Counted from the first letter of the stretch, positions 1-12,156 are shown. The stretch is DNA of 64,000 nucleotides from Allorhizobium borbori (GCF_014196535.1 NZ_JACIDU010000004.1:186001-250000), one strand, 5' to 3'. The notes: generated from the sequence alone by a model not told the origin. Translations and numbers: made by a program.

Positions 1-2
1 CC

Positions 3-137
3 TTCGTGCGGGCCGTGAAGAGTGGTGGTCTTCAGGCAACCGGCGTTGAATGTGAATTGTCCAGTCGGAAAGACCGGCGGACCTTGGCTGCATCCCTGAT
101 GTATGTGGCGGGTCGTCCGTTTCAAGATAAGGCGTGA
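3..137 (+). CDS. C-terminal end of an unidentified protein upstream of nuoE (partial)
   Basis: An open frame runs from the left edge to a TGA at 135-137 and encodes about 44 residues ending in AGRPFQDKA. It stops six bases before the nuoE ATG, in the same frame, which also fixes the nuoE start. Its position between the expected nuoD (outside the window) and nuoE suggests the small unassigned protein that some rhizobia carry there, but I do not recognise a family. It could also be an open frame by chance, because high-GC DNA has few stops. Low confidence. Confidence 0.4.
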   Translation, partial: FVRAVKSGGLQATGVECELSSRKDRRTLAASLMYVAGRPFQDKA

Positions 138-143
138 GGAAGA

Positions 144-1082
144 ATGTCCGTTCGTCGATTAGCCGAAGAGAATGTCCAGCCCGCGAGCTTCGCTTTCAGT
201 GCGGAGAATGCTGTCTGGGCTCAGGCCACCATCAAGAAGTACCCGGAAGGCCGCCAGCAGTCGGCTGTCATTCCGCTTCTGATGCGGGCACAGGAACAGG
301 AAGGCTGGGTTTCCCGCGCCGCCATCGAAACCGTCGCCGACATGCTCGGCATGGCCTATATTCGTGTGCTGGAAGTCGCGACCTTCTACACCCAGTTCCA
401 GATCAAGCCGATCGGCACGAAGGCCCATGTTCAGGTTTGCGGCACCACGCCTTGCATGCTGCGGGGTTCCGAGGACCTGATCAACGTCTGCAAGAAGAAG
501 ATCCACCACGACCCGCTGACGCCGAACGCGGCTGGCACGCTGTCTTGGGAAGAGGTCGAATGTCAGGGCGCCTGCGTTAATGCGCCGATGGTCATGATCT
601 TCAAGGATGCCTATGAGGACCTGACGCCAGAGCGCCTCGAGGAAATCATCGATCAGTTCGAGGCCGGTAACGGCGAAAGCGTTCCGACCGGTCCGCAGAA
701 CGGTCGCCATTTCTGTGCGCCGGAAGGTGGTGTCGTCACGCTGCTGGACGGCGATGCGGCTCCCGTGTCCGCCGCCAAAGGCGCTGACAAGCCTTCGCTG
801 AATGACCCGAACCGCCCTGCTGCCATCGCGAAGCCGGCCACGCCGGACGATCTCGAACTGATCGCTGGCATCGGCCCGAAGATTGCGGCGACGCTGAACG
901 AGCTCGGCATCTTCACCTTTGCCCAGGTCGCGGCTTTCACGCCGGCGCAGGTCGAGTGGGTGGATGCCTATGTCAGCTTCCCCGGTCGCATTGCCCGCGA
1001 TGAGTGGATCAAGCAGGCCGATGCGCTGGCGCGCGGCGGCGAAGAAGAATATGTCCGTGTTTTCGGCAAGAAGCCGCGGTGA
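144..1082 (+). CDS. nuoE: NADH-quinone oxidoreductase subunit E, with C-terminal extension
   Basis: This is the 24-kDa-type subunit of the peripheral NADH-oxidising arm of complex I, which carries the N1a [2Fe-2S] cluster. The cluster cysteines are visible as C99 and C104 (VCGTTPC) and C140 and C144 (ECQGAC). The ATG is preceded by GAGGA at 136-140 and an in-frame stop, so no earlier start is possible. At 312 residues it is almost twice the enterobacterial length. After a linker (about 175-235), residues 236-295 form a second domain with a helix-hairpin-helix-like core ([19 protein letters not shown]). That extension occurs in alphaproteobacterial NuoE proteins; its function is not known to me. 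First complete gene of the nuo run, 11 bases before nuoF. Confidence 0.97.
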   Translation: MSVRRLAEENVQPASFAFSAENAVWAQATIKKYPEGRQQSAVIPLLMRAQEQEGWVSRAAIETVADMLGMAYIRVLEVATFYTQFQIKPIGTKAHVQVCGTTPCMLRGSEDLINVCKKKIHHDPLTPNAAGTLSWEEVECQGACVNAPMVMIFKDAYEDLTPERLEEIIDQFEAGNGESVPTGPQNGRHFCAPEGGVVTLLDGDAAPVSAAKGADKPSLNDPNRPAAIAKPATPDDLELIAGIGPKIAATLNELGIFTFAQVAAFTPAQVEWVDAYVSFPGRIARDEWIKQADALARGGEEEYVRVFGKKPR

Positions 1083-1093
1083 GGAGGTAAGGT

Positions 1094-2398
1094 ATGTTGA
1101 AGGATCAGGATCGCATCTTTACCAATATTTACGGCCTCAAGGACAAGTCGCTCAAGGGCGCCATGGCCCGCGGTCATTGGGATGGCACCAAGCAGATCAT
1201 CGAAAAGGGTCGCGACTGGATCATCGATGAGATGAAGGCGTCCGGCCTGCGTGGTCGCGGTGGCGCCGGCTTCCCGACCGGCATGAAGTGGTCCTTCATG
1301 CCCAAGCAGAATGACGGTCGTCCGCACTATCTCGTCGTCAATGCCGACGAATCCGAACCCGGTACCTGCAAGGACCGCGAAATCCTGCGCCACGATCCGC
1401 ATACGCTGATCGAAGGTTGCGTGATCGCCGGTTTCGCCATGGGTGCGCATACCGCCTACATCTACGTTCGTGGTGAATATATGCGCGAGCGTGAAGCCCT
1501 TCAGGCCGCCATCGACGAATGCTACGATGCCGGCCTGCTCGGCAAGAACAACAAGAACGGCCACGATTTCGATATCTACGTTCATCACGGCGCGGGTGCC
1601 TACATCTGTGGCGAGGAAACGGCGCTGATCGAAAGCCTTGAGGGCAAGAAGGGCCAGCCCCGCCTCAAGCCGCCGTTCCCGGCCAATATGGGCCTCTATG
1701 GCTGCCCGACCACGGTCAACAATGTCGAATCCATCGCCGTTGCCCCGACCATCCTGCGTCGCGGTGCTTCGTGGTTTGCCGGCATCGGCCGTCCGAACAA
1801 TGTCGGCACCAAGCTGTTCATGGTTTCCGGCCACGTCAACAAGCCCTGCACCTTCGAAGATGCGCTCGGCCTGACGTTCAAGGAACTGATCGACTATCAC
1901 TGCGGCGGCATTCGCGGCGGTTGGGACAATCTGCTGGCCGTGATCCCCGGTGGCGCCTCGTGCCCCATCGTCAAGGGCGAAGAAATGCAGAATGCCATCA
2001 TGGACTTCGACGGCATGCGTGACGTCAAGTCGTCCTTCGGCACCGGCGGCATGATCGTCATGGACAAGTCGACCGACGTCATCAAGGCCATCTGGCGTAT
2101 CGCTGCCTTCTTCAAGCATGAAAGCTGCGGCCAGTGCACGCCTTGCCGCGAAGGCACGGGCTGGATGATGCGCGTTCTCGAGCGCATGGTCACCGGCCAT
2201 GCCCAGAAGCGCGAAATCGACATGCTGTTCTCGGTGACGAAGCAGATCGAAGGGCACACGATCTGTGCGCTCGGTGACGCTGCGGCCTGGCCGGTGCAGG
2301 CGCTTATCCGCAATTTCCGTCCGGAAATCGAAAAGCGCATCGACCAGTATACGCACAAGTCGACGTCGGAAGGCGCCGTTCTCGAAGCGGCAGAATAA
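1094..2398 (+). CDS. nuoF: NADH-quinone oxidoreductase subunit F
   Basis: This 434-residue protein is the 51-kDa-type subunit that binds NADH and FMN and starts electron transfer in complex I. The glycine-rich nucleotide region [13 protein letters not shown] lies at residues 51-63. The [4Fe-4S] N3 cluster ligands are C345, C348 and C351 (SCGQCTPC) and C391 (HTIC). Length and motifs match the family closely. A GAGGAGG-like ribosome binding site (about 1081-1087) precedes the ATG. It lies between nuoE and nuoG in the standard order, followed by a 75-base gap in which I see no gene. Confidence 0.98.
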   Translation: MLKDQDRIFTNIYGLKDKSLKGAMARGHWDGTKQIIEKGRDWIIDEMKASGLRGRGGAGFPTGMKWSFMPKQNDGRPHYLVVNADESEPGTCKDREILRHDPHTLIEGCVIAGFAMGAHTAYIYVRGEYMREREALQAAIDECYDAGLLGKNNKNGHDFDIYVHHGAGAYICGEETALIESLEGKKGQPRLKPPFPANMGLYGCPTTVNNVESIAVAPTILRRGASWFAGIGRPNNVGTKLFMVSGHVNKPCTFEDALGLTFKELIDYHCGGIRGGWDNLLAVIPGGASCPIVKGEEMQNAIMDFDGMRDVKSSFGTGGMIVMDKSTDVIKAIWRIAAFFKHESCGQCTPCREGTGWMMRVLERMVTGHAQKREIDMLFSVTKQIEGHTICALGDAAAWPVQALIRNFRPEIEKRIDQYTHKSTSEGAVLEAAE

Positions 2399-2473
2399 GG
2401 CGGTCGGGCTGCGGCGCAAAAGGATGCGCCCGGCCATGACGGCTTGAAAGAAATTGAAGACTGAAGGTGGACG

Positions 2474-4555
2474 ATGGCAAAGCTGAAAGTTGACGGTGTA
2501 GAGATCGAAGTCCCCGACCATTTCACGCTGCTTCAGGCGTGTGAGGCGGCGGGTGCCGAAGTTCCGCGCTTTTGTTTTCACGAGCGTCTCTCGGTGGCCG
2601 GTAACTGCCGCATGTGCCTGATCGAGGTGAAGGGCGGTCCGCCGAAGCCGGCAGCCTCCTGCGCCATGGGTGTGCGCGACGTGCGCGGCGGCCCGAATGG
2701 CGAACCGGCGGAAATCTTCACGAAGACACCGATGGTCAAGAAGGCCCGTGAAGGCGTGATGGAATTCCTGCTGATCAACCATCCGCTGGATTGCCCGATC
2801 TGCGACCAGGGCGGTGAATGCGACCTGCAGGACCAGGCCATGGCCTATGGTATCGCCGGTTCGCGTTATGCCGAAAACAAGCGCGCCGTCGAAGACAAGT
2901 ATATCGGCCCGCTCGTCAAGACCGTGATGAACCGCTGCATTCACTGCACGCGCTGCGTCCGCTTCACGACGGAAGTCGCCGGTATTTCCGAACTTGGTCT
3001 GATCGGTCGCGGCGAGGATGCCGAGATCACCACCTATCTCGAGCAGGCCATGACGTCGGAGCTTCAGGGCAACGTCGTCGATCTTTGCCCGGTCGGCGCG
3101 CTGACGTCCAAGCCCTTCGCCTTCACGGCCCGCCCGTGGGAACTGAACAAGACCGAAAGCATCGACGTGATGGATGCCGTCGGTTCCGCGATCCGCGTCG
3201 ATACCCGTGGCCGCGAAGTGATGCGTGTCATGCCGCGCGTCAACGAAGCGATCAACGAGGAGTGGATTTCCGACAAGACCCGCTTCATCTGGGATGGCCT
3301 GCGCACTCAGCGCCTCGACCGCCCCTATGTTCGCGTCAACGGCCGTCTGCAGCCGGCAAGCTGGGCAGAAGCCTTCTCGGCCATCCGCAACGCCGTGACC
3401 GGCGTCAGCGGTTCGAAAATCGGCGCCATTGCAGGCGATCTCGCTTCCGTCGAGGAAATGTTCGCGCTGAAGTCTTTGCTCGCCTCGCTGGGGTCGACCA
3501 ATATCGACTGTCGCCAGGACGGGACGGCGCTCGATCCGTCGAACGGCCGCGCTTCCTACCTCTTCAATGCCACCATCGAAGGCATCGAGCAGGCCGACGC
3601 GCTTCTGATCGTGGGTTCCAACCCGCGCCTCGAAGCCGCCGTTCTTAACGCCCGTATCCGCAAGCGGTTCCGCCGTGGCGGCTTCCCCATCGGCGTGATC
3701 GGCGAAGGTGGCGAACTGCGCTACGAATACGACTATCTCGGCGCTGGCACCGATACGCTGACCGATCTCATCAACGGCAACGGTGCTTTCCTCGAAAAGC
3801 TGAAGGCTGCTTCCAGGCCGCTCATCATCATCGGTCAGGGCGCTCTTGCCCGTCCGGATGGCGCTGCGGTTCTCGCCGGTGTCGCCAAGCTGGCAAACGA
3901 TGTCGGCGCCGTTTCGGCCGAATGGAACGGATTCTCCGTGCTGCACACGGCGGCTTCGCGCGTCGGCGGTCTCGATCTCGGCTTCGTGCCGGCTGACAAG
4001 TCGGCCAATGCCGCTTCAATCGTCGCTTCCTCGGATGTGCTCTTCCTGCTGGGTGCCGACGAAATCGATCTGTCGAAGAAGGGTGCTGCCTTTACCGTCT
4101 ATATCGGTAGCCATGGCGATGCCGGTGCCCATGCCGCCGACGTCATTCTGCCGGGTGCGACCTACACCGAAAAGTCGGGTATCTGGGTGAACACGGAAGG
4201 CCGCGTCCAGCAGGGCAACCGCGCCGGCTTCGCGCCCGGCGATGCCCGCGAAGACTGGGCCATCCTGCGTGCCCTGTCCGATGCACTGGGTCACAAGCTG
4301 CCGTTCGATTCGCTCGGCGCGCTGCGAGCGAAGCTCTTTGAAGCCTATCCGCACTTTGCCGGCCTTGACGAAATTGCCGCTGGCGATGCCGGTGAGGTGG
4401 TGAAGCTGGGCAGCGCTCTGGGTCTTCTGGACCGGGCGGCCTTCGCCTCGTCCGTCAAGGACTTCTATCTGACGAACCCGATTGCGCGCGCTTCTGCTGT
4501 CATGGCGGAGTGCTCGGCTTTGGCACGTAACAACTTCAAGGCCGCCGCAGAGTAA
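2474..4555 (+). CDS. nuoG: NADH-quinone oxidoreductase subunit G
   Basis: This is the 75-kDa-type subunit of complex I (693 residues), which carries several iron-sulfur clusters between FMN and the quinone site. An N-terminal ferredoxin domain has [2Fe-2S] ligands C34, C45, C48 and C63. Next is the His/Cys site H103, C107, C110 and C116 (HPLDCPIC...GGEC), then a [4Fe-4S] site C155, C158, C161 and C205. A molybdopterin-oxidoreductase-like domain without obvious catalytic function follows. It is shorter than the enterobacterial protein (about 900 residues) and similar to mitochondrial NDUFS1. GAAGGTGG at 2463-2470 serves as ribosome binding site. Confidence 0.97.
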   Translation: MAKLKVDGVEIEVPDHFTLLQACEAAGAEVPRFCFHERLSVAGNCRMCLIEVKGGPPKPAASCAMGVRDVRGGPNGEPAEIFTKTPMVKKAREGVMEFLLINHPLDCPICDQGGECDLQDQAMAYGIAGSRYAENKRAVEDKYIGPLVKTVMNRCIHCTRCVRFTTEVAGISELGLIGRGEDAEITTYLEQAMTSELQGNVVDLCPVGALTSKPFAFTARPWELNKTESIDVMDAVGSAIRVDTRGREVMRVMPRVNEAINEEWISDKTRFIWDGLRTQRLDRPYVRVNGRLQPASWAEAFSAIRNAVTGVSGSKIGAIAGDLASVEEMFALKSLLASLGSTNIDCRQDGTALDPSNGRASYLFNATIEGIEQADALLIVGSNPRLEAAVLNARIRKRFRRGGFPIGVIGEGGELRYEYDYLGAGTDTLTDLINGNGAFLEKLKAASRPLIIIGQGALARPDGAAVLAGVAKLANDVGAVSAEWNGFSVLHTAASRVGGLDLGFVPADKSANAASIVASSDVLFLLGADEIDLSKKGAAFTVYIGSHGDAGAHAADVILPGATYTEKSGIWVNTEGRVQQGNRAGFAPGDAREDWAILRALSDALGHKLPFDSLGALRAKLFEAYPHFAGLDEIAAGDAGEVVKLGSALGLLDRAAFASSVKDFYLTNPIARASAVMAECSALARNNFKAAAE

Positions 4556-4567
4556 GGGCAGGGGACC

Positions 4568-5611
4568 ATGGACACTTTCTTTTCGACTTACCTCTGGCCG
4601 GTTCTGGTCATGGTCGTTCAGTCGCTGCTGCTGATGGTGGCACTGCTGATCTACATCGCCTACGTCCTGCTGTTCGACCGCAAGATCTGGGCGGCGGTGC
4701 AGATGCGCCGTGGTCCGAACGTCGTCGGTCCCTGGGGCCTTTTCCAGTCCTTCGCCGACCTTTTGAAGTTCGTGCTGAAGGAACCGGTCATTCCCGCAGG
4801 CGCCAACAAGGGCGTGTTCCTGCTGGCGCCGCTCGTCGCCGTGACGCTGGCGCTCGCAACCTGGGCCGTTATTCCTCTGGCCGATGGCTGGGTGATCGCC
4901 AATATCAATGTCGGCATCCTCTACGTCTTCGCGATCTCGTCTCTTGAAGTCTACGGCATCATCATGGGTGGCTGGGCATCGAACTCGAAGTATCCGTTCC
5001 TCGGCGCGCTGCGCTCGGCGGCGCAGATGGTGTCCTATGAAGTGTCCATCGGCTTCGTCATCGTCACGGTTCTGCTCACGGTCGGTTCGCTGAACCTGAC
5101 GGATATCGTCTACGCCCAGAAGGATGGTCTTGGAACGATGCTCGGCCTGCCGAACACCTTCCTCGACTGGAATTGGCTCGCCCTGTTCCCGATGTTCATC
5201 ATCTTCTTCATCTCGGCGCTGGCTGAAACCAACCGTCCGCCCTTCGACCTTCCGGAAGCGGAATCGGAACTCGTGGCCGGCTTCATGGTGGAATATGGCT
5301 CCACGCCGTACATGATGTTCATGCTCGGCGAGTATGCGGCTATCGTGCTGATGTGCTCTCTGACGACGATCCTCTTCCTTGGCGGCTGGCTGCCTCCGGT
5401 TGACATCGCCATCCTGAACTGGGTGCCGGGTATCATCTGGTTCATCCTGAAGGCGACCATGGTCTTCTTCATGTTCGGTCTGGTGAAGGCTTTCGTGCCG
5501 CGCTACCGCTATGACCAGCTCATGCGTCTCGGCTGGAAGGTGTTCCTGCCGCTGTCGCTCGCCATGGTCGTCATCGTTGCATTCGTTCTCAAACTGACGG
5601 GGTGGGCATAA
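4568..5611 (+). CDS. nuoH: NADH-quinone oxidoreductase subunit H
   Basis: This 347-residue, highly hydrophobic subunit (ND1 type) forms the base of the quinone-access channel in the complex I membrane arm. The conserved [20 protein letters not shown] segment, which lines the quinone chamber, is present at about residues 220-239. About eight transmembrane helices are visible. Its TAA overlaps the nuoI ATG by one base (TAATG), which suggests translational coupling. Confidence 0.98.
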   Translation: MDTFFSTYLWPVLVMVVQSLLLMVALLIYIAYVLLFDRKIWAAVQMRRGPNVVGPWGLFQSFADLLKFVLKEPVIPAGANKGVFLLAPLVAVTLALATWAVIPLADGWVIANINVGILYVFAISSLEVYGIIMGGWASNSKYPFLGALRSAAQMVSYEVSIGFVIVTVLLTVGSLNLTDIVYAQKDGLGTMLGLPNTFLDWNWLALFPMFIIFFISALAETNRPPFDLPEAESELVAGFMVEYGSTPYMMFMLGEYAAIVLMCSLTTILFLGGWLPPVDIAILNWVPGIIWFILKATMVFFMFGLVKAFVPRYRYDQLMRLGWKVFLPLSLAMVVIVAFVLKLTGWA

Positions 5612-6102
5612 TGGCCAGTCTCTCCCAGGCAATCAATTCGCTGTTCCTCAAGGAATTCGTCTCGGCCATCGGGCTGACGGTGAACTACTTCTTCCGCCCG
5701 AAGGCGACGGTGAACTATCCGTTTGAAAAAGGCCCGGTCAGCCCGCGCTTCCGCGGCGAGCACGCCCTGCGCCGTTATCCGAACGGTGAGGAACGCTGCA
5801 TCGCCTGCAAGCTTTGCGAGGCCATCTGTCCCGCTCAGGCGATCACCATCGAAGCCGGTCCGCGCCGCAATGATGGCACTCGTCGCACGGTGCGTTACGA
5901 CATCGACATGGTGAAGTGCATCTATTGCGGTTTCTGCCAGGAAGCTTGCCCGGTCGATGCCATCGTGGAAGGCCCGAACTTCGAGTTCGCAACCGAGACC
6001 CGCGAGGAACTTTACTACGACAAGGCGCGGCTTCTGGAGAATGGCGACCGCTGGGAGCGCGAAATCGCGCGCAACCTCGCACTCGACGCTCCGTATCGCT
6101 GA
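5611..6102 (+). CDS. nuoI: NADH-quinone oxidoreductase subunit I
   Basis: This 163-residue subunit (TYKY type) carries clusters N6a and N6b and hands electrons towards N2. Two ferredoxin motifs are intact: C63, C66, C69 with C73, and C103, C106, C109 with C113. I take the ATG at 5611, which overlaps the nuoH stop, rather than an in-frame GTG at 5602 inside nuoH. A 131-base gap follows before nuoJ; it holds only a 22-codon ATG frame with no supporting evidence. Confidence 0.97.
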   Translation: MASLSQAINSLFLKEFVSAIGLTVNYFFRPKATVNYPFEKGPVSPRFRGEHALRRYPNGEERCIACKLCEAICPAQAITIEAGPRRNDGTRRTVRYDIDMVKCIYCGFCQEACPVDAIVEGPNFEFATETREELYYDKARLLENGDRWEREIARNLALDAPYR

Positions 6103-6233
6103 TTCATGCATAAGAGACCGCGTGGGAAAGACGTTCCGCGCGGAAAGGAAAACAGGGGGCGCGGCTTCGACTAGACCGCGCAGTACCCCGAAGGGCAGGG
6201 AACCCGCCCGAGGGAAGACGAAAAGGCACCAAC

Positions 6234-6848
6234 ATGGGTCTGCAGGCTCTTTTTTTCTATATCTTCGCCTTTGTCGCGGTGGCGTCGGCGTTGATGGTGA
6301 TTTCCGCGAAGAACCCGGTTCATTCCGTGCTGTTCCTCATCTTGACCTTCTTCAACGCCGCCGGCCTGTTTCTTCTGACGGGCGCAGAGTTTCTGGCGAT
6401 GATCCTGCTGGTCGTCTATGTCGGCGCCGTGGCGGTTCTCTTCCTTTTCGTCGTCATGATGCTTGATGTCGATTTCGCGGAGTTGCGGTCGGGCGTGCTG
6501 AAATATGCGCCGGTCGGCTTCCTTGTCGGTGTCATTCTGGCGGTCGAACTGGTTGTCTTCGTCGGTGGCAACATCATTTCGCCGGAAGCGGGCAAGGCAA
6601 TCACGATGCCGATCCCGGCTCTGACGGAACGCACCAACACGGCCGCCCTCGGCGACGTGCTCTATTCCAACTACATCTACTTCTTCCAGTTGTCCGGCCT
6701 CGTGCTGCTGGTGGCCATGATCGGCGCGATCGTGCTGACGCTCCGTCACCGGACCCATGTACGTCGTCAGGACATTGCAACCCAGGTTGCCCGGTCGCCG
6801 GAGACTGCCATCGAGGTGGTCAAGGTCAAGCCCGGTCAGGGCATCTGA
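6234..6848 (+). CDS. nuoJ: NADH-quinone oxidoreductase subunit J
   Basis: This 204-residue membrane subunit (ND6 type) sits in the proximal membrane arm of complex I. About five transmembrane helices are visible. The typical N-terminal segment with the conserved NPVHSVLFLI stretch lies near residues 26-35. A hydrophilic C-terminal tail (about 175-204) follows the last helix. It lies between nuoI and nuoK in the standard order; the start is the first ATG, preceded by AAAGGC. Confidence 0.96.
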   Translation: MGLQALFFYIFAFVAVASALMVISAKNPVHSVLFLILTFFNAAGLFLLTGAEFLAMILLVVYVGAVAVLFLFVVMMLDVDFAELRSGVLKYAPVGFLVGVILAVELVVFVGGNIISPEAGKAITMPIPALTERTNTAALGDVLYSNYIYFFQLSGLVLLVAMIGAIVLTLRHRTHVRRQDIATQVARSPETAIEVVKVKPGQGI

Positions 6849-6878
6849 GGCACAGAGCGAGGTCAAGGAACCACCACT

Positions 6879-7187
6879 ATGGAAATCGGTCTCTCCCATT
6901 ATCTGACGGTCGCCGCCGTCCTGTTCACGCTCGGTGTCTTCGGTATCTTCCTGAACCGCAAGAACGTCATCGTCATCCTGATGTCGGTCGAACTCATCCT
7001 GCTTTCGGTGAACCTCAACATGGTCGCCTTCTCGCACTTCCTGAACGACCTCGTCGGCCAGGTGTTTGCGCTGTTCATTCTGACTGTCGCTGCTGCTGAA
7101 GCCGCCATCGGTCTGGCGATCCTCGTCGTCTTCTATCGCAACCGCGGTTCGATTGCCGTGGAAGACGTCAACATGATGAAGGGCTGA
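6879..7187 (+). CDS. nuoK: NADH-quinone oxidoreductase subunit K
   Basis: This 102-residue subunit (ND4L type) has three transmembrane helices. The buried glutamates expected for proton transfer are present in [10 protein letters not shown] (helix 2) and [11 protein letters not shown] (helix 3). The length is exactly as expected. GAGGTCAAGGAACC upstream supplies a weak ribosome binding site. It is seven bases before nuoL. Confidence 0.97.
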   Translation: MEIGLSHYLTVAAVLFTLGVFGIFLNRKNVIVILMSVELILLSVNLNMVAFSHFLNDLVGQVFALFILTVAAAEAAIGLAILVVFYRNRGSIAVEDVNMMKG

Positions 7188-7194
7188 GGCGGTC

Positions 7195-9186
7195 ATGATC
7201 TACAAGCTTATCGTCTTTCTTCCGCTCCTCGGTGCGATCATCGCCGGCCTGTTCGGCAACCGGATCGGCGCGAAGGCATCGGAATACGTTACGTCCGGCC
7301 TGATGATCATCGTGGCGATCCTTTCGTGGATCGTGTTCGTGAATGTCGGTTTCGGCGCCCATGAAGGCGAAGGGGTGATCAAGGTCACCGTGCTGCGCTG
7401 GATCCAGGTGGGCGGCATCGATGTGGAGTGGGCGCTGCGTGTCGACACCCTGACGGCAGTGATGCTCGTCGTGGTCAATTCCGTTTCGACGCTGGTGCAC
7501 CTCTATTCCATTGGTTACATGCACCACGATCCGCATCGTCCGCGGTTCTTCTCCTATCTCTCGCTCTTCACCTTCGCCATGCTCATGCTGGTGACCTCGG
7601 ACAACATCGTGCAGATGTTCTTCGGCTGGGAAGGCGTGGGTCTGGCGTCTTACCTGCTGATCGGTTTCTGGTTCAAGAAGCCGTCGGCAACGGCTGCGTC
7701 CATGAAGGCCTTCATCGTCAACCGCGTCGGTGACTTCGGCTTTCTGCTCGGTATCGGTACGGTCTTCGTCCTGTTCGGTTCGCTGAACTACGAAACAATT
7801 TTCGCCGCAGCGCGCACCTATCTTGAAGGCGACAACGCCAACCAGGTTGTCATGAACCTCTTCGGGATGACACTGGATCGTTCGCATGCCGTCACCGCCG
7901 CCTGCATCCTGCTGTTCATCGGCGCCATGGGTAAGTCGGCGCAGTTCCTGCTCCACACTTGGCTTCCGGACGCCATGGAAGGCCCGACGCCGGTTTCGGC
8001 GCTCATTCACGCCGCAACCATGGTCACCGCTGGCGTTTTCCTCGTCGCCCGCATGTCGCCGCTGTTCGAACTGTCCCATGATGCACTGACCGTCGTCACC
8101 ATCATCGGCGGCATCACGGCCTTCTTCGCCGCGACCGTGGGTCTGGTGCAGAACGACATCAAGCGCGTTATCGCCTATTCGACCTGTTCGCAGCTTGGTT
8201 ACATGTTCGTGGCGCTCGGCGTCGGCGCCTATGGCGCGGCCGTGTTCCACCTCTTCACGCACGCCTTCTTCAAGGCGCTCCTGTTCCTTGGCGCGGGCTC
8301 GGTTATCCATGCCGTCGACGGCGAGCAGGACATGCGTCACATGGGTGGTCTGCGCAAGCATATCCCGATCACCTTCTGGGTGATGACGATCGGCACGATT
8401 GCGCTGACCGGTGTCGGGATTCCCGGTACCCTCATCGGCACCGCCGGCTTCTTCTCCAAGGATGCGATCATCGAGTCGGCCTTTGCTGCCCATGGCGGCG
8501 CTGCTCGCTTCGCCTTCGTGCTTCTCGTTGTCGCCGCTCTGTTCACGAGCTTCTACTCCTGGCGACTGGCCTTCCTCACCTTCTTCGGCAAGCCGCGCGC
8601 TTCCGCAGACGTGATGCACCATGTCCATGAATCGCCGCCGATCATGACCATCCCGTTCCTGCCGCTCGCCCTCGGTGCGCTGTTTGCGGGTGTGGTCTTC
8701 CACGGCGCCTTCATCGGCGAAGCCTATGAAGAGTTCTGGAAGGGCGCGCTGTTCACGGGTGCTGAAAACCATATCCTGCATGCGATGCACGACGTGCCGC
8801 TGTGGGTGAAGTGGAGCCCGTTCGCGGCCATGCTGGTCGGTTTCGTGACCGCCTGGTATTTCTACATCGCTTCGCCGGAAACGCCGAAGCGCCTCGCAGA
8901 AAGCTTCCGGCCGCTCTACCTGTTCCTCCTGAACAAGTGGTACTTCGACGAGCTCTACGACGTCCTGTTCGTTCGTTCGGCCAAGGCACTCGGCAAGTTC
9001 CTGTGGAAGAAGGGCGACGTCGCCGTGATCGATACCTACGGTCCGAACGGTGTTGCTGCCCGGGTTGTCGACGTGACCAACCGCGTCGTTCGTCTGCAGA
9101 CCGGTTATCTTTATCATTATGCGTTTGCGATGCTGATCGGTGTCGCCGCGCTCGTTACCTGGATGATGCTTGGGGGTGCGAAGTAA
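7195..9186 (+). CDS. nuoL: NADH-quinone oxidoreductase subunit L
   Basis: This 663-residue antiporter-like subunit (ND5 type) is the most distal proton-pumping module and has the long lateral helix. The family signature [18 protein letters not shown] lies near residues 142-159, and the [29 protein letters not shown] region is intact. The start ATG has a GAGGCGG element just upstream. The stop is directly followed by the nuoM ATG with no spacing (9187). Confidence 0.98.
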   Translation: MIYKLIVFLPLLGAIIAGLFGNRIGAKASEYVTSGLMIIVAILSWIVFVNVGFGAHEGEGVIKVTVLRWIQVGGIDVEWALRVDTLTAVMLVVVNSVSTLVHLYSIGYMHHDPHRPRFFSYLSLFTFAMLMLVTSDNIVQMFFGWEGVGLASYLLIGFWFKKPSATAASMKAFIVNRVGDFGFLLGIGTVFVLFGSLNYETIFAAARTYLEGDNANQVVMNLFGMTLDRSHAVTAACILLFIGAMGKSAQFLLHTWLPDAMEGPTPVSALIHAATMVTAGVFLVARMSPLFELSHDALTVVTIIGGITAFFAATVGLVQNDIKRVIAYSTCSQLGYMFVALGVGAYGAAVFHLFTHAFFKALLFLGAGSVIHAVDGEQDMRHMGGLRKHIPITFWVMTIGTIALTGVGIPGTLIGTAGFFSKDAIIESAFAAHGGAARFAFVLLVVAALFTSFYSWRLAFLTFFGKPRASADVMHHVHESPPIMTIPFLPLALGALFAGVVFHGAFIGEAYEEFWKGALFTGAENHILHAMHDVPLWVKWSPFAAMLVGFVTAWYFYIASPETPKRLAESFRPLYLFLLNKWYFDELYDVLFVRSAKALGKFLWKKGDVAVIDTYGPNGVAARVVDVTNRVVRLQTGYLYHYAFAMLIGVAALVTWMMLGGAK

Positions 9187-10698
9187 ATGACCGATTGGCC
9201 CATTCTCTCAACGGTCACGTTCCTACCGCTGGTCGGCGTGGCGCTGCTGCTCTTCACCCGTGAAGACGGTGCGTTCGGCCGCCGCAACATCCTGAACGTT
9301 GCCCTGCTGACGACGGTCTTCACTTTCCTCGTGTCGCTTTTCGTCTGGATTGGCTTCGACAACTCGAATGCCGGCTTCCAGATGGTCGAAAAGCACGACT
9401 GGCTCGGCACCGGTATCGCCTATCACGTCGGCGTGGACGGCATTTCGATGCTCTTCGTCATCCTGACGACGTTCCTTATGCCTTTCTGCGTGCTGGCAAG
9501 CTGGAACGCCATCGAGAAGCGTATCAAGGAATACATGATCGCCTTCCTCATCATGGAAACCATGATGATCGGCGTCTTTGTCGCGCTGGATACTGTGCTG
9601 TTCTACGTCTTCTTCGAGGCGACCCTCATCCCGATGTTCATCATCATCGGCGTGTGGGGCGGCAAGGATCGCGTCTACGCCAGCTACAAGTTCTTCCTCT
9701 ATACGCTGCTCGGTTCGGTGCTGATGATGCTCGCCATCATGGCCATGTACTGGCAGGCCGGCACGACGGATGTGCCGACGCTGATGAAGTATTCCTTCCC
9801 GGCTGGCCTGCAGACTTGGTTGTGGCTTGCCTTCTTCGCTTCCTTCGCGGTGAAGATGCCGATGTGGCCGGTCCACACCTGGCTTCCGGATGCGCACGTT
9901 CAGGCACCGACGGCAGGCTCGGTCATTCTGGCCGGCGTCATGCTGAAGCTGGGCGGCTACGGCTTCCTGCGCTTCTCGCTGCCGATGTTCCCGCTGGCGT
10001 CCGATCTCTTTGCACCCTTCGTGTTCACGCTGTCGGTCATTGCCATCGTCTACACGTCGCTGGTCGCGCTGATGCAGGACGATATCAAGAAGCTGATCGC
10101 CTACTCGTCGGTCGCCCACATGGGTTATGTGACCATGGGTATCTTCGCGGCCAACAGCCAGGGTGTGCAGGGCGCCATCTTCCAGATGCTCTCGCATGGT
10201 ATCGTCTCGGGCGCGCTCTTCCTCTGCGTCGGCGTCGTCTACGACCGTCTCCACACCCGCGAGATCGCGGCCTATGGCGGCCTCGTGAACAACATGCCGA
10301 AATATGCGGTTGCCTTCATGGTCTTCACCATGGCCAATGTCGGCCTTCCGGGCACGTCGGGCTTCATCGGTGAATTCCTGACGATTATCGGCGTGTTCCG
10401 TGTCAACACCTGGGTTGCGCTCTTTGCGGCCACGGGCGTCATCCTCTCGGCCTCCTACGCACTCTGGCTCTATCGCCGGGTCATTTTCGGTGCGCTCGAG
10501 AAGGATAGCCTCAAGGCGCTGCTCGACCTTTCCGGCCGGGAAAAGCTGATCCTCTATCCGCTGCTTGCCCTCACCATCTTCTTCGGGGTCTATCCGGCTC
10601 CGGTGTTCGATGCGACGGCCGCTTCGGTGGATCTGCTTCTCAACAACTACGAAGCGGCCCTCAAGACCGCTCAGCAAGTGGCGCTTTCGCTGAATTGA
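9187..10698 (+). CDS. nuoM: NADH-quinone oxidoreductase subunit M
   Basis: This 503-residue antiporter-like subunit (ND4 type) pumps protons in the membrane arm. The essential glutamate segment [12 protein letters not shown] is present near residues 138-149, and [22 protein letters not shown] at about 232-253 is the conserved channel segment. It begins immediately after the nuoL stop and ends 15 bases before nuoN. Confidence 0.98.
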   Translation: MTDWPILSTVTFLPLVGVALLLFTREDGAFGRRNILNVALLTTVFTFLVSLFVWIGFDNSNAGFQMVEKHDWLGTGIAYHVGVDGISMLFVILTTFLMPFCVLASWNAIEKRIKEYMIAFLIMETMMIGVFVALDTVLFYVFFEATLIPMFIIIGVWGGKDRVYASYKFFLYTLLGSVLMMLAIMAMYWQAGTTDVPTLMKYSFPAGLQTWLWLAFFASFAVKMPMWPVHTWLPDAHVQAPTAGSVILAGVMLKLGGYGFLRFSLPMFPLASDLFAPFVFTLSVIAIVYTSLVALMQDDIKKLIAYSSVAHMGYVTMGIFAANSQGVQGAIFQMLSHGIVSGALFLCVGVVYDRLHTREIAAYGGLVNNMPKYAVAFMVFTMANVGLPGTSGFIGEFLTIIGVFRVNTWVALFAATGVILSASYALWLYRRVIFGALEKDSLKALLDLSGREKLILYPLLALTIFFGVYPAPVFDATAASVDLLLNNYEAALKTAQQVALSLN

Positions 10699-10713
10699 CG
10701 ACAGGACGTGATC

Positions 10714-12156
10714 ATGACCGTTGAAACTCTTCTCGCAAGCCTCCATCTTGCCGTTCCTGAATTGATCCTGGCCGTCGGCGCGCTTGCGCTCCTGATGATC
10801 GGCGTGTTCAATGGCGACAAGTCCGCACCAACGGTGACGGGCCTTGCCGTGGCGCTCCTCATTGCCTCCGGCCTCTGGCTGCTGATTGCTTCGCCGGAAG
10901 GCGAGGCGTTCGGCGGCGCCTACCTCGCGGATCCCTTTGCGCGCTTCATGAAGGTGCTGGCGCTTATCGGCTCCATTGTCGCGATGATCATGACGGTCGG
11001 CAACGCCCGCTCGGAACATCTCGATCGCTTCGAATATCCGGTGCTTCTGCTGCTCGCGACCCTCGGCATCCTGCTGATGATCTCGGCGAATGACATGATC
11101 TCGCTTTACATGTCGCTCGAACTGCAGTCGCTGGCTCTCTATGTGATCGCCGCCATCAACCGCGACAGCCTGCGTTCGACGGAAGCCGGCCTCAAGTATT
11201 TCGTGCTGGGCGCTCTGTCCTCGGGCATGCTGCTTTACGGCATGTCGCTGGTCTACGGCTTCACGGGCAACACCGGCTTCGATGAGATCGCCAAGGTCCT
11301 GGCAGGTGAAACCCGCTCGCTCGGCGTTGTGATCGGTCTGGTCTTCGTGCTGACGGGCCTGTGCTTCAAGATTTCGGCCGTGCCGTTCCACATGTGGACG
11401 CCGGACGTCTATGAAGGGGCCCCGACACCGGTCACGGCCTTCCTGGCCGCTGCCCCGAAGATCGGCGCGATGGCGATCCTCGTTCGCGTCGTATCCGATG
11501 CCTTCCAGCCGGTGATTGCCGACTGGCAGCAGATCATCGTCTTCATCTCGCTTGCTTCCATGTTGCTCGGTTCCTTCGCAGCCATCGGTCAGAAGAACAT
11601 CAAGCGCCTGATGGCCTATTCCTCCATCGGTCACATGGGTTATGCGCTGGTCGGTCTTGCCGCCGGCAACCAGTCGGGCGTCTCCGGCGTCATCATCTAC
11701 ATGACGGTCTATATGGTGATGACGCTCGGCACGTTTGCCTGCATCATCGCCATGCGCCGCAAGGAAGGTGAAACGGTCGAAGGTATCGACGATCTCGCCG
11801 GCCTGTCGCAGACCAACCCCTTCATGGCGGTCGCGCTGACGGCGTTGATGTTCTCGCTGGCCGGCATTCCGCCGCTGGCAGGCTTCTTCGGTAAGTACTT
11901 CGTCTTCCTGGCAGCAATCGAAGCCAAGCTCTACGCGCTGGCTATCATCGGTATCCTGTCTTCGGTCGTTGGTGCCTACTACTACCTGCGCGTCGTCAAG
12001 GTGATGTGGTTCGACGAACCGAAGGGCGAGTTCGACCGCGTATCCACGGAACTGCGTCTGGTCTTCGGCCTGTCCGGCCTGTTCGTCCTAGCCTACCTGT
12101 TCTTCGGTGGTCCGGTCGGTACCGCGGCTGAAGCAGCGGCCAAGTCGTTCTTTTGA
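10714..12156 (+). CDS. nuoN: NADH-quinone oxidoreductase subunit N
   Basis: This 480-residue antiporter-like subunit (ND2 type) is the last nuo gene. The family segment [18 protein letters not shown] with its conserved glutamate lies near residues 131-148, and [19 protein letters not shown] follows. I start at the ATG at 10714, six bases after AGGAC, instead of the in-frame GTG at 10708. The stop overlaps the next gene by four bases (TTGA), so birA appears to be co-translated with the nuo operon. Confidence 0.96.
   Translation: MTVETLLASLHLAVPELILAVGALALLMIGVFNGDKSAPTVTGLAVALLIASGLWLLIASPEGEAFGGAYLADPFARFMKVLALIGSIVAMIMTVGNARSEHLDRFEYPVLLLLATLGILLMISANDMISLYMSLELQSLALYVIAAINRDSLRSTEAGLKYFVLGALSSGMLLYGMSLVYGFTGNTGFDEIAKVLAGETRSLGVVIGLVFVLTGLCFKISAVPFHMWTPDVYEGAPTPVTAFLAAAPKIGAMAILVRVVSDAFQPVIADWQQIIVFISLASMLLGSFAAIGQKNIKRLMAYSSIGHMGYALVGLAAGNQSGVSGVIIYMTVYMVMTLGTFACIIAMRRKEGETVEGIDDLAGLSQTNPFMAVALTALMFSLAGIPPLAGFFGKYFVFLAAIEAKLYALAIIGILSSVVGAYYYLRVVKVMWFDEPKGEFDRVSTELRLVFGLSGLFVLAYLFFGGPVGTAAEAAAKSFF

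Noticed and set aside
968-3946. Very long minus-strand open frame (992 codons) opposite nuoF-nuoG
   Set aside because: It is antisense to two well-supported complex I genes; the sequence is His/Arg/Asp-rich and unlike any protein. It arises from high GC content and codon bias.
6106-6174. 22-codon ATG frame in the nuoI-nuoJ gap
   Set aside because: Very short, no ribosome binding site, highly basic; nothing supports translation.
9223-11634. 803-codon minus-strand frame opposite nuoM-nuoN
   Set aside because: The same shadow effect; composition dominated by Arg, His, Glu and Asp.
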